From assembly GCF_039541115.1 (NCBI RefSeq), contig NZ_BAABFP010000007.1, forward strand, positions 148,199-212,198: DNA of 64,000 nucleotides. The letters are read 5' to 3'. The notes beneath the pieces were generated by a model. It did not search any database. It saw only the letters and a program-made list of their open reading frames with translations, and was not told the origin of the DNA. This document shows, in pieces, positions 50,245 to 59,400 of the stretch (positions are counted from its first letter, which is position 1; each line of letters begins with the position of its first letter). Source of the DNA: Angustibacter luteus. GTDB lineage: Bacteria; Actinomycetota; Actinomycetes; Actinomycetales; Angustibacteraceae. The translations under genes were made by a program, and so were the position numbers.

Positions 50245-50748
50245 ATGGCTGCACCGACGCCGCGTGGCGTTCGCCCCTCGATCGCCCTGGAGTTCCCGCA
50301 GTCGCTCGGTGTCTTCGACAAGTACGAGGACGCCCAGCGCACCGTGGACTACCTGTCGGACCAGCAGTTCGCCGTCCAGAACGTGATGATCGTGGGTACC
50401 GACCTGCGCCAGGTGGAGCGGATCACCGGGCGGCTGACCTACGCCCGGGCCGCGATGGCCGGCGCGGCGTCGGGTGCCTGGTTCGGCCTGCTCATCGGGA
50501 TCCTGCTGAGCCTTTTCAGCACCGGCAGCGATGCCTGGTCGGCGATCTTGACGGGGCTGCTCATCGGGTTGGCGTTCGGCATCGCGTTCGGCCTCGCCGG
50601 GTACGCCGCGACCGGTGGGCGCCGGGACTTCACCTCGGTGTCCCAGGTCGTGGCGACCCGCTACGAGGTGCTGGTCGAGCACAAGCTGCTGCTGGAGGCC
50701 CAGCAGGTTCTGCAAGGGATGCCGAACCGCCCCCAGCAACCCCTCTGA
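50245..50748 (+). CDS. General stress protein 17M-like (YflT) membrane protein
   Basis: 167 residues. The YflT-type opening SLGVFDKYEDAQRTVDYLSDQQFAVQNVMIVG is followed by a glycine-rich pair of helices (about 68-85 and 92-117: AGAASGAWFGLLIGILLSLF and ILTGLLIGLAFGIAFGLAGYA). A similar protein lies in the mrp-mgtE region of mycobacteria. Function unknown. GGGAGGAACACGAAG precedes the ATG. Confidence 0.8.
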   Translation: MAAPTPRGVRPSIALEFPQSLGVFDKYEDAQRTVDYLSDQQFAVQNVMIVGTDLRQVERITGRLTYARAAMAGAASGAWFGLLIGILLSLFSTGSDAWSAILTGLLIGLAFGIAFGLAGYAATGGRRDFTSVSQVVATRYEVLVEHKLLLEAQQVLQGMPNRPQQPL

Positions 50749-50752
50749 GGTT

Positions 50753-51139
50753 CTAGCTCTCGATCCACAGGCAGAACGGGTGCCCGACCGGGTCGAGGCA
50801 GACCCGGACGTCGTCCTGGGGCTGGAACTCCGCCAGCGTCGCGCCGCAGGCGAGCGCGTGCTCGGCGGCGCCGTCCAGGTCGTCGACCTGGACCTCCAGG
50901 TGCAGCTGCATCTGCTGCTGACCCGGTCCGGCCGGCCACACCGGTGCCACGAACGGGTCCTCGTACTGGCAGGAGATCGACACCCCGCCACCCGGGGGGC
51001 GCACGACGGCCCAGGTCGGGTCGGCGGACTCCTCGTCGACCCGCCAACCGAGCAGCGCGGCGTAGAACCGGGCCAGTGCCAGGGGGTCGGGCGCGCCGAT
51101 GTTGACCGTGCTCAGCCGGATCCCGTGCGGCGCGCTCAC
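50753..51139 (-). CDS. VOC/glyoxalase-like protein
   Basis: 128 residues with two beta-alpha-beta-beta-beta modules: STVNIGAPDPLALARFYAALLGWRV and LHLEVQVDDLDGAAEHALACGATL, ending DPVGHPFCLWIE. The family includes glyoxalases, dioxygenases and resistance proteins; this is the generic Glyoxalase_6 type with no defined substrate. Its ATG overlaps the stop of the Pro-rich mini-gene upstream. Confidence 0.82.
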   Translation of the reverse strand: MSAPHGIRLSTVNIGAPDPLALARFYAALLGWRVDEESADPTWAVVRPPGGGVSISCQYEDPFVAPVWPAGPGQQQMQLHLEVQVDDLDGAAEHALACGATLAEFQPQDDVRVCLDPVGHPFCLWIES

Positions 51140-51309
51140 GGCAGGCCGGGCGCCGGGTCGGGGTCCGGGAAGCCCGGCATGGGCTCGTCCGGGATCGGCA
51201 GGGGTGGCTCGGTCGGCCCCGGCCCGGGGATGGGGGTGGGTGGCTCCACCGGCCCGGGCTCGGGCAGCGGCGTCGGGGGCGTCGGCGGCACAGGCGTGGG
51301 TTCGGTCAT
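51136..51309 (-). CDS. Proline-rich mini-protein, unknown function
   Basis: 57 residues, about half Pro, with repeated units of the type PIPGPGPTEPP. There is no signal or membrane segment. It overlaps the VOC gene by ATGA. It could be a real coupled leader gene or a chance open frame; the low complexity makes this uncertain. Confidence 0.4.
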   Translation of the reverse strand: MTEPTPVPPTPPTPLPEPGPVEPPTPIPGPGPTEPPLPIPDEPMPGFPDPDPAPGLP

Positions 51310-51368
51310 CTCCCCACGATCCACCGCCTGGGCCGGAGGTGCCACCGCAGCCCCTCTGGGCCGCGAGG

Positions 51369-51980
51369 TCAGCTCACCTGGAAGGCCGCTCGCGACAGGC
51401 TGAACGCGTGGCCGGACGAGCCGTCGCGGCAGCTGATGCCGTCCTTGCTGCTCCGGCAGGTGAAGTCCCCCCGCGTGACCGCCTTGCCGTACTTCAGGGC
51501 GGACCCGCCGTCCACCGCGTCGCTGGCGCAGGTCACGGACGCGCGCGCGCCGTCCACGAACAGGCCGGTGCCCCAGTCGGCCTGGCAGTCACCGGGCCGC
51601 GCGCCGGGTGCCCAGGTCTTGTCACCGATGTCGCAGCGCGCTCCGGCGGAGCTGAGGGCGCAGCGGATGTTGCCGCTCGGCGAGGAGAACTGCACGAGGT
51701 CCCCGGCGGGCTCCGGCGGGGTGGACGCGGCTGCCGGGCCCGCCGACGAGGGCGTGCTGACGTCACCGCCCTCCGTGGTCGGGGCGGCGCTGTCGGTGCT
51801 GGGGCGCGGTCCGGCCGCGGTCGTCGCCGCGCCGCCAGGCTGCCCGTCGGCCGGGGCGAACAGGCCCTTGAGCCCGAACACCAACCCACCCACGCAGAGC
51901 ACACCCAGGACGGCGACGGCCACCACGGTGGCCGTGCGCCGGTTGTCCCGGGGGACGTCGGGCAGCGGGGGCAGGCTCAT
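51369..51980 (-). CDS. Membrane-anchored extracellular Cys-rich protein
   Basis: 203 residues. A short cytosolic N-terminus, one membrane helix (about 17-42), a Thr/Ser/Pro linker (45-95) and an outer domain with six Cys in order: GNIRCALS, GARCDIG, DCQADWG, VTCASD, FTCRSSKDGISCRDG. Disulfides are likely. Related actinobacterial proteins are uncharacterised. ATG 51980 follows the Xaa-Pro aminopeptidase gene on the same strand by 10 nt, suggesting one operon. Confidence 0.7.
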   Translation of the reverse strand: MSLPPLPDVPRDNRRTATVVAVAVLGVLCVGGLVFGLKGLFAPADGQPGGAATTAAGPRPSTDSAAPTTEGGDVSTPSSAGPAAASTPPEPAGDLVQFSSPSGNIRCALSSAGARCDIGDKTWAPGARPGDCQADWGTGLFVDGARASVTCASDAVDGGSALKYGKAVTRGDFTCRSSKDGISCRDGSSGHAFSLSRAAFQVS

Positions 51981-51990
51981 CGCGAGGGCC

Positions 51991-53475
51991 TCACGAGCGC
52001 AGGGACGACATCCACTGCTCGACGTCGTCGGGGGTGCGGGGCAGGGCCGCCGAGAGGTTCTCGTAGCCCGTCTCGGTGACCAGGACGTCGTCCTCGATCC
52101 GGACGCCGACGCCGCGCAGCTCGTCCGGCACCAGCTCGTCGTCGGCCTTGAAGTAGATCCCCGGTTCGACCGTGAGAACCATGCCGGGCTTGAGCTCGGC
52201 CTCCATGTACTGCTCGCGTCGGGCCTGCGCGCAGTCGTGGACGTCGATGCCGAGGTGGTGGCTGGTGCCGTGCACCATCCAGCGGCGGTGGTGACCGCCC
52301 TCGTCGCTGAGCGTGGTCTCGACGTCCACCGGCAGCAGACCCCACTCGTGCAGCCGCTCGGCGACGACCTTGATCGCCGCCTCGTGGATGTCCTTGAAGG
52401 CGGCGCCGGGCTTGATGGCGGCCATGCCGGCCTCCTGCGCGTCCAGCACGGCCTGGTAGACCTTGCGCTGGGCCTCGCTGAAGGTGCCGTCGACCGGCAG
52501 GGTGCGGGTGACGTCGGCGGTGTAGAGCGACTCGACCTCGACGCCGGCGTCGACCAGCAGCAGGTCGCCGTCACGGATGTCACCGTCGTTGCGGATCCAG
52601 TGCAGCGTGCAGGCGTGGTCGCCGGCCGCGACGATCGACTCGTAGCCGACCCCGTTGCCGGAGTGCCGCGCCACCAGCCCGAACTGGCCCTCGACCCAGC
52701 GCTCGCCGCGGCCCTTGCCGACGGCATCCGCCAGGCTGCGGACGACGGCCTCGAAGCCCTCGGCGGTGGCCGCGCAGGCGAGCCGCATCTGGGCGACCTC
52801 CCACTCGTCCTTGGTCAGCCGGAGCTCGGACAGGAACTGCAGCAGCGCCTCGTCCAGGGCCTGGTCGGCCTCGAGCTCGCGCTCGGCCGACTGGGTACGG
52901 GCCTCGTCCAGCACCGCGGTGAGCTCGGCGTCCGCGCCGCGCACGATCCGGACGACGACGTCCCCGAGGTCCTTCTTGATGGCCTCCGGCAGCTCGTCGA
53001 GGTGGCGGGCGGCGATGGCCAGCTCGGCCTCGACCTCCTCCAGGCTCGGGCGGACGCCGACCCAGAGCTCGCCGTACCTGGCGTCGGAGTAGAACTCCTC
53101 GGTGTCCCGACCGGCCCGCGGTCGGAAGTAGAGGATGGCCTCGTGGCCGCCGCCGTCCTTCGGCTCCAGCACCAGGACCGAGTCGGGCTCGCGGTCGGCG
53201 CCGAGGCCGGTGAGGTGGGCGAACGCCGAGTGCGGCCGGAAGATGTAGTCGGTGTCGTTGCTGCGCACCTTCAGCCCGCCGGCCGGGATCACGATGCGCT
53301 CGCCCGGGAACGCCGCGGACACGGCGTCGCGTCGGGCGGCGGCGTAGGGCGCGACCTCGGCCTGCTGCGGCAGGTCGCTCGGTCGGGCCGCCCAACCCTT
53401 CGCGATGAACGCCTTGAACGCCTCGGACGTCGGGCGGGAACGGTGGTCGGTCTTCTTCGGCTGCTCTTCGCTCAC
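51991..53475 (-). CDS. pepP: Xaa-Pro aminopeptidase (M24B)
   Basis: 494 residues. An AMP_N domain (about 55-190) precedes the pita-bread fold with metal ligands in LLLVDAGVEVESLYTADVTRTLPV (two Asp), HHLGIDVHD (His), LTVEPGIYF (Glu) and GVRIEDDVLVT (Glu). It cleaves N-terminal residues before proline in the cytosol. GTG start. It is followed closely by the Cys-rich membrane protein gene. Confidence 0.92.
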   Translation of the reverse strand: MSEEQPKKTDHRSRPTSEAFKAFIAKGWAARPSDLPQQAEVAPYAAARRDAVSAAFPGERIVIPAGGLKVRSNDTDYIFRPHSAFAHLTGLGADREPDSVLVLEPKDGGGHEAILYFRPRAGRDTEEFYSDARYGELWVGVRPSLEEVEAELAIAARHLDELPEAIKKDLGDVVVRIVRGADAELTAVLDEARTQSAERELEADQALDEALLQFLSELRLTKDEWEVAQMRLACAATAEGFEAVVRSLADAVGKGRGERWVEGQFGLVARHSGNGVGYESIVAAGDHACTLHWIRNDGDIRDGDLLLVDAGVEVESLYTADVTRTLPVDGTFSEAQRKVYQAVLDAQEAGMAAIKPGAAFKDIHEAAIKVVAERLHEWGLLPVDVETTLSDEGGHHRRWMVHGTSHHLGIDVHDCAQARREQYMEAELKPGMVLTVEPGIYFKADDELVPDELRGVGVRIEDDVLVTETGYENLSAALPRTPDDVEQWMSSLRS

Positions 53476-53594
53476 CGGGACATGCTCTCACTGACCGCTG
53501 GCCGGGCGTGAATTCGGCCTCGACGTACCTCGACCGGCCGAGCGCTCGGTGAAATGCCTTTGGTCGGCGCTGGCGCGTCCTCGATGCTTCGTTC

Positions 53595-54215
53595 GTGATC
53601 TCTGCGCTGGGTGCCGGCCTGCTGGCGGGGTTGGGCATCGCCGTGCCCGTCGGCGCGGTCGGCGTGTACCTGGTGACGCTGGCGGCGCACCGCTCCGTGC
53701 GGGTCGCGGCGTGTGCGGCTCTCGGGGTGGCCTCCGCCGACCTGGTCTACGCGGTGCTGGCGGTGCTGGGTGGGCAGGCGGTGGCGTCGCTCGCGGAGTC
53801 GGTCGCCGAGCCGTTGCGCTGGGTCGCGGTCGTGGCGTTGCTGCTGGTCGGGGCGAAGATGGCGGTGGACGCGGTGCGTCACAGCCGGGCGATCGCCGAG
53901 GGGGTGCACGCGCCGAGCGACCCGTCGGCGCTGCGGGCGTACGTCTCGCTGCTGGGTCTGACGTTGGCCAACCCGGCGACGATCGTGTACTTCGTGGCGC
54001 TGGTGACCGGGAACCGGGCCGGGTCGGGTGCCACCGGCGGCGGGGCGGCGTTCGTCCTGGGGGTGTTCGTCGCGTCGGCGTCGTGGCAGCTGACGCTGGT
54101 GACCGGGGGACGACTGCTGGCCCGGGTGGCCACGAGTGCGCGGGGGCGGCTGGTCACCGGGTTGGCTGGTAGCGGCCTGGTGATCGGCCTGGCCGTCTGG
54201 ACGGCCGTGGGTTGA
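53595..54215 (+). CDS. LysE family amino-acid exporter
   Basis: 206 residues, six helices. GLGIAVPVGAVGVYLV is the LysE/RhtB opening and LGLTLANPATIVYFVAL the conserved middle block. It would export amino acids or related small molecules. The GTG start has GATGCT 6 nt upstream, a weak leaderless promoter candidate. Confidence 0.87.
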   Translation: MISALGAGLLAGLGIAVPVGAVGVYLVTLAAHRSVRVAACAALGVASADLVYAVLAVLGGQAVASLAESVAEPLRWVAVVALLLVGAKMAVDAVRHSRAIAEGVHAPSDPSALRAYVSLLGLTLANPATIVYFVALVTGNRAGSGATGGGAAFVLGVFVASASWQLTLVTGGRLLARVATSARGRLVTGLAGSGLVIGLAVWTAVG

Positions 54216-54261
54216 CCCATTCGACCTGTGGATGACCCCGGTCGCCTCGCCCGATCTGTCC

Positions 54262-54282
54262 TAGAATAGAACACGTGTTCGA
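54262..54282 (+). promoter_or_regulatory. LexA/SOS box over a leaderless start
   Basis: TAGAACACGTGTTCGA (54267-54282) matches the actinobacterial SOS box TCGAACnnnnGTTCGA with one change. TAGAAT at 54262-54267 is a good -10, 7 nt before GTG 54275. LexA would therefore cover the transcription start and the start codon. Confidence 0.75.
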
Positions 54283-55762
54283 GACCTCCCTGCGCGAGCG
54301 ACGCGCCCCCGCCGGGTCGGGTGCTGCCGACCCCGTCGGTGCCGCCGAGGCCGAGGCGTGGCTGTGGGCGCTGGGTCGCGGGCTCACCGACCCGCTGGCT
54401 GCGACCCGCGCCGTCGAGGACGCGGTGACGGACCTGCCCGGCGACCAGCTCGCGACGTTCCTGGTCGCCCTCCCGCCCACTGCCGGGGTGGACGGCTGGA
54501 CGGTGGTGGAGGCGATCAAGGGCTACGAGAAGGTCCTGCGGTGGGCTGCTGCGCAGCAGCTGCGGTGGATCGCCGAGCTCGCCCAGCGACGGCAGGACGG
54601 GCGCTCGCGATGGTCCCGGGGAGATGCGGCGAACCAGGACGACCCGAGCGAGGGGACGCCGGCCGAGCGGCTGATGGGCCGGGTCGGCCACGACGCCGCG
54701 GTCGAGATCGCGTTCGCGCTGGGTGAGTCCACCCGGGTCGGCAAGGACCTCCTCCACCAGGCGCTGAGCCTGACGGAACGCCTGCCGCAGACGCTGGCGG
54801 CGCTCGCCAGCGGGGACGTCTCTCGCCGAGTCGCGGCGGTCGTGGCCGACGAGACCTCGGTGCTGGACGACGCCGTGGTGCAGCGGCTCGACGGAGCGTT
54901 GGCCGAGCGGGTGGCCGGGCGCACGGCGCCCGAGGCCCGGGCCAGCGTGCGTCGGGCGGTGGTGGCCGCGGATCCTGGCGCCGCCCTGGAGCGCGAGGCC
55001 AAGGCCCGGCGCCAGCGGTGCTTCGAGGTGGACCGGCAGGTCGTCGACGGCATGGGGACGTTCGGCGGCTTCGCACCGATCGAGGACGTGATCGCCATCG
55101 ACGCGAGGGTGCGCGGGCTGGCCGACCGGGCGCGCACCCCCGATGACGACCGCTCGGCCGCCGCGCGCCGGATGGATGTCGTCACCGACCTGTTGCTGGG
55201 CCGCGTCGTGCCATCGGCCGCTTCTGCGCCCGGCGCGGCGGCCGATCCCGAAGGCCGCCCGTGGGCCGTGGACGTCGTGGTGTCGCTGAGCACCCTGCGC
55301 GGCCTGGACGACGAGCCGGGGGAGCTGCGCGGCTACGGACCGATCACGGCCGGCACGGCTCGCGAGCTGGCCGGCGCCGGGGTCTGGCGGCGGCTGCTGA
55401 CCGACCCGGTCTCGGGGGTGGTCACGGACGTCGGGACGCAGCGGTACCGTCCGCCGCCCGGCCTGGCGGATCTGGTGCGTGCCAGGGATCGCGTGTGCCA
55501 CGCACCGGGTTGTCGTCAGCCGGCCGCGCGCTGCGACCTCGACCACGTGCTGGACTCGCCAGCCGGTCCGTCACCTCGACCGCACCGGGACGGCGCGACC
55601 GCGGACTGGAACCTCGGCGCTCTCTGCCGCACCCACCACACCTGCAAGTCCCGGCCGGACTGGCAGGTCAGGTCGCCGAGCCCGGGTGCCTTCCAGTGGC
55701 GGACGCCGACCGGTCACACGTACACGACCGACCCGAGTCCACCGCTCGAGCCGCCGTTCTGA
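54275..55762 (+). CDS. DUF222 / HNH endonuclease (13E12-type) protein
   Basis: 495 residues. The N-terminal DUF222 helical domain (about 30-350) carries AAAQQLRWIAELAQRRQ and a long charged region. The C-terminal HNH nuclease has CHAPGCRQPAARCDLDH, then NLGALCRTHHTCKS. These proteins are multi-copy in actinobacteria, spread like selfish elements and belong to the LexA regulon in mycobacteria; their role in DNA damage is unclear. The start is GTG at the predicted transcription start. Only one copy lies in the window. Confidence 0.9.
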   Translation: MFETSLRERRAPAGSGAADPVGAAEAEAWLWALGRGLTDPLAATRAVEDAVTDLPGDQLATFLVALPPTAGVDGWTVVEAIKGYEKVLRWAAAQQLRWIAELAQRRQDGRSRWSRGDAANQDDPSEGTPAERLMGRVGHDAAVEIAFALGESTRVGKDLLHQALSLTERLPQTLAALASGDVSRRVAAVVADETSVLDDAVVQRLDGALAERVAGRTAPEARASVRRAVVAADPGAALEREAKARRQRCFEVDRQVVDGMGTFGGFAPIEDVIAIDARVRGLADRARTPDDDRSAAARRMDVVTDLLLGRVVPSAASAPGAAADPEGRPWAVDVVVSLSTLRGLDDEPGELRGYGPITAGTARELAGAGVWRRLLTDPVSGVVTDVGTQRYRPPPGLADLVRARDRVCHAPGCRQPAARCDLDHVLDSPAGPSPRPHRDGATADWNLGALCRTHHTCKSRPDWQVRSPSPGAFQWRTPTGHTYTTDPSPPLEPPF

Positions 55763-55781
55763 CGGGCCGCGCTGCTCGGGG

Positions 55782-56270
55782 TCAGGCCAGCCACCCGGTG
55801 CCCAGCTCCTGCTCCTTGGCGATGGCGGCCCGGATGGCGGGCTCGGCGGCCTTCTCGATCTTGCCCCCGACCAGGGGCACCGAGGCCTTGAGGTCGCCAT
55901 CCACCCGCTCGGCGGTGCCCGCGCCGTCCGGAGCGAGGGCGATGGTGCCGCTGAGCCGGACCGGCGCGCCCTGGATCTCGACGACCACGGTGCCCTCACG
56001 GGCGCCGTCGGCGCCAGCGGCGCCCCAGTGGTCGACCCGCATGACCTTCAGCGTGGACCCCACGAACTTGCGCACGAAGTCCGGCAGGTCGTCGGCGGGC
56101 AGCGTCCGGGTCGTGGTGATCGTCGCCCCGCCGCCAGCCTGCTCGACGTCCACGCTGTGGTCGATCGCACCGGTCGCCTCGCACACCTGCCGCTGGAAGT
56201 CCGGGTCGGTCAGCATGGCGAACACGTCGTCGGGTGCCGCGTCGTAGCGGATGTCGGCGAGGAACTTCAC
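55782..56270 (-). CDS. DUF2505 family protein
   Basis: 162 residues, SRPBCC-like fold. VKFLADIRYDAAPDDVFAMLTDPDFQRQVCEATGA is the DUF2505 N-terminus and the C-terminus ends IRAAIAKEQELGTGWLA. Members are uncharacterised ligand-binding-like proteins. GTG 56270 has GGGAGAC upstream. Convergent with the HNH gene and divergent from the glutamate dehydrogenase gene. Confidence 0.83.
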   Translation of the reverse strand: MKFLADIRYDAAPDDVFAMLTDPDFQRQVCEATGAIDHSVDVEQAGGGATITTTRTLPADDLPDFVRKFVGSTLKVMRVDHWGAAGADGAREGTVVVEIQGAPVRLSGTIALAPDGAGTAERVDGDLKASVPLVGGKIEKAAEPAIRAAIAKEQELGTGWLA

Positions 56271-56429
56271 GTCGTCTCCCAGGTCTGCGCGTGTGCGATC
56301 GGCGTCGTGCGCGCCCACGCTACGCGACCCGGGCGCGCCCGGGTCGGCTGTGCCGCAACCACAGCGGTATCGTCGCCAGCGGCACGCAACGGCGCGTGCC
56401 CAGCGGTCACGACAGAGGTCACGGGAGTC

Positions 56430-59400
56430 ATGGCGCACTCGCCAGCAGGGTCCAGGTCGCAGGTGCTCGAGAAGGCGGCGGCGCTGGCCGATCGCTCGCA
56501 GCACGACTCGATGCTCACCTATCTGACGCGGTACTACCGGCACGTCGCGGACGACGACCTGCTGGCCCGTCAGCCCGAGGACCTGCTCGGGGCGGCCGCC
56601 AGTCACCGGGACCTGGCTCGCAACCGTCCCGTCGGCACCGCCAAGGTGCGCGTCTTCACCCCGACCGTGGACGAGCACGGCTGGTCCAGCGGGCACACGG
56701 TCGTCGAGATCGTCACCGACGACATGCCCTTCCTCGTCGACTCGGTGCAGGCCGAGCTGGCTCGCCTCGGCCGTGCCCTGCACCTCGTGGTGCACCCGGT
56801 GATGATCGTGCGCCGCGACGCGACCGGCGTCCTGCAGGAGCTGGTCGAGGGCGTCGCGCCCGGGGACGAGCTGCCCTACGACACCGGGCGCGAGTCCTGG
56901 ATGCACCTGGAGATCGACCGCGAGTCCGGCCAGGGCGACCTGGACGAGCTGACGACGCGGCTGCGCAGCGTGCTGGACGACGTCCGGGACGCCGTCGAGG
57001 ACTGGCAGAAGATGCGCGAGACGGCCGTCCGGCTCGCCGACGAGCTCGAGCAGGGCCCGCCCAAGGGGCTGGACGCGGACGAGGTGAAGGAGGCGCGCCG
57101 CCTGCTGACCTGGTTGTCCGAGGGCAACTTCACGTTCCTCGGCTACCGCGAGTACGCCCTGGAGACCGAGGACGGCGAAGACGCCCTGCGCGCGACGTCC
57201 GGCACCGGCCTGGGCATCCTGCGCTACGACCAGCGGGTGTCCGACAGCTTCGGCCGGCTCTCGCCCGCGGTGCGCGCCCGGGCCCGCGACCCGCGCCTGC
57301 TGATCCTCACCAAGGCGAACTCGCGCTCCACGGTGCACCGCCCGGCCTACCTGGACTACGTGGGTGTCAAGAAGTTCGACGCCGACGGCAACGTCGTGGG
57401 CGAGCGCCGCTTCCTCGGCCTGTTCACCTCCGCGGCCTACACCTGGTCGGTGGTGCAGGTCCCGGTGATCGACTCGAAGGTGCGTCGCGTCCTGCAGCGC
57501 TCCGGCTTCTCGGCGCAGAGCCACAGCGGCAAGGACCTGCTGGAGATCCTGGAGACCTACCCGCGCGACGAGCTCTTCCAGACCGACGTCGACGACCTGT
57601 ACTTCATCGCGACCAGCGTGCTGCACCTGCAGGAGCGACGGCGCACCCGGCTGTTCCTGCGCCGTGACGAGTACGGCCGGTTCATGTCCTGCCTGGTCTA
57701 CCTGCCGCGGGACCGCTACACGACGCAGATGCGCCTGCGCATGGAGGAGATCCTGCGCGAGGCGTTCGACGGCGAGAGCGTGGACTACACGACCCGCGTC
57801 TCGGAGTCGGTGCTGGCTCGGCTGCACTTCGTCGTCCGCGTCCCGCGCGGCGCCGACATCCCGAACGTGGACGTCGAGGCGCTGGAGGAGCGCCTCATCG
57901 CGGCCACCCGCACCTGGGACGAGGACTTCGCCGAGTCGCTGCGCGCCGACGTGGGCGAGGAGGACGGCGCCCGGCTGCTCGCCCTGTACGCCAAGGCCTT
58001 CCCGGAGGCGTACAAGGAGGACTTCCCGGCCCGGGTGGCGGTGGCGGACCTGCGCCACGTGGACGCCGTGGCCGGTGTGCAACCGTCCACCGACCCCCTG
58101 ATGAACCTCTACCAGGAGCCGGGCCGGCCGGCGAACGAGCGGCGCTTCAAGTTCTACCGGCGCGAGCCGCTGTCCCTGACGACGGTGCTCCCGGTGTTCA
58201 GCCACCTCGGCTGCGAGGTGGTGGACGAGCGCCCGTACGAGCTCGACCTGGCCGACGGAAGCCAGGTGCACGTCTACGACTTCGGCCTGCGCTACGCGGG
58301 CGAGCAGGTGGACGGCTGGGTGCGCGACCAGGCCGAGGTGGCCCGGCAGATGTTCCAGGACGCCTTCGCCGCGGTCTGGTCCGGTCGCGCCGAGAGCGAC
58401 GGCTTCAACGGGCTGGTGCTGGCCGCCGGCCTGAGCTGGCGGCAGGCGAGCGTGCTGCGGGCCTACACCAAGTACCTGCGCCAGGCCGGGCTGACCTTCA
58501 GCCAGGAGTACGTCGAGTCCTGCCTGCTGTCCAACGTCGCCGTGGCCCGGATGCTGGTCCGGTTGTTCGAGGCGCGGTTCGACCCCGACCACCTCGGCTC
58601 GGGCCCGGAAGCCGACGCCCGGCTGGAGACCTGCGCCGCCCTGGCGGAGGAGATCGAGGGCGCGTTGGACGACGTCGCCAGCCTGGACCACGACCGGATC
58701 CTGCGGGCGCTGCTGGGTGTCGTGCAGGCGACCTTGCGCACCAGCTACTTCCAGGTCGACGACGGCGGCGAACCGCACCCGTACCTGGCCTTCAAGCTCG
58801 ACCCGCACCGGGTGCCCGACCTGCCCGAGCCGCGGCCCGCCTTCGAGATGTGGGTGTACTCGCCGCGGGTCGAGGGGGTGCACCTGCGGTTCGGCAAGGT
58901 GGCCCGCGGCGGCCTGCGGTGGAGCGACCGCCGGGAGGACTTCCGCACTGAGATCCTGGGCCTGGTCAAGGCACAGATGGTCAAGAACGCCGTCATCGTG
59001 CCGACCGGCGCCAAGGGCGGGTTCGTCGCCAAGCAGCTGCCCGACCCCAGTGACCGGGAGGCCTTCCTGGCCGAGGGCATCGCGTCGTACCGCACGTTCA
59101 TCTCGGCCCTGCTGGACGTCACCGACAACCTGGCCGGCACCGGCGACGCCGCCGTCGTCGTTCCGCCGCAGCGGGTGCTGCGCTACGACGGCGACGACAC
59201 GTACCTGGTCGTCGCGGCCGACAAGGGCACCGCGACGTTCAGCGACATCGCCAACGAGGTGGCCGTCAGCTACGGCTTCTGGCTGGGCGACGCGTTCGCC
59301 TCGGGCGGCTCGGCCGGCTACGACCACAAGGCGATGGGGATCACCGCCCGCGGCGCCTGGGAGTCGGTGAAGCGGCACTTCCGCGAGCTCGACCTGGACA

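Noticed and set aside
53505..53565. Weak inverted and direct repeats (TCGGCC/GGCCGA, CCTCGAC twice) before the LysE gene
   Set aside because: Only 6-7 bp in a GC-rich stretch; not distinguishable from background.
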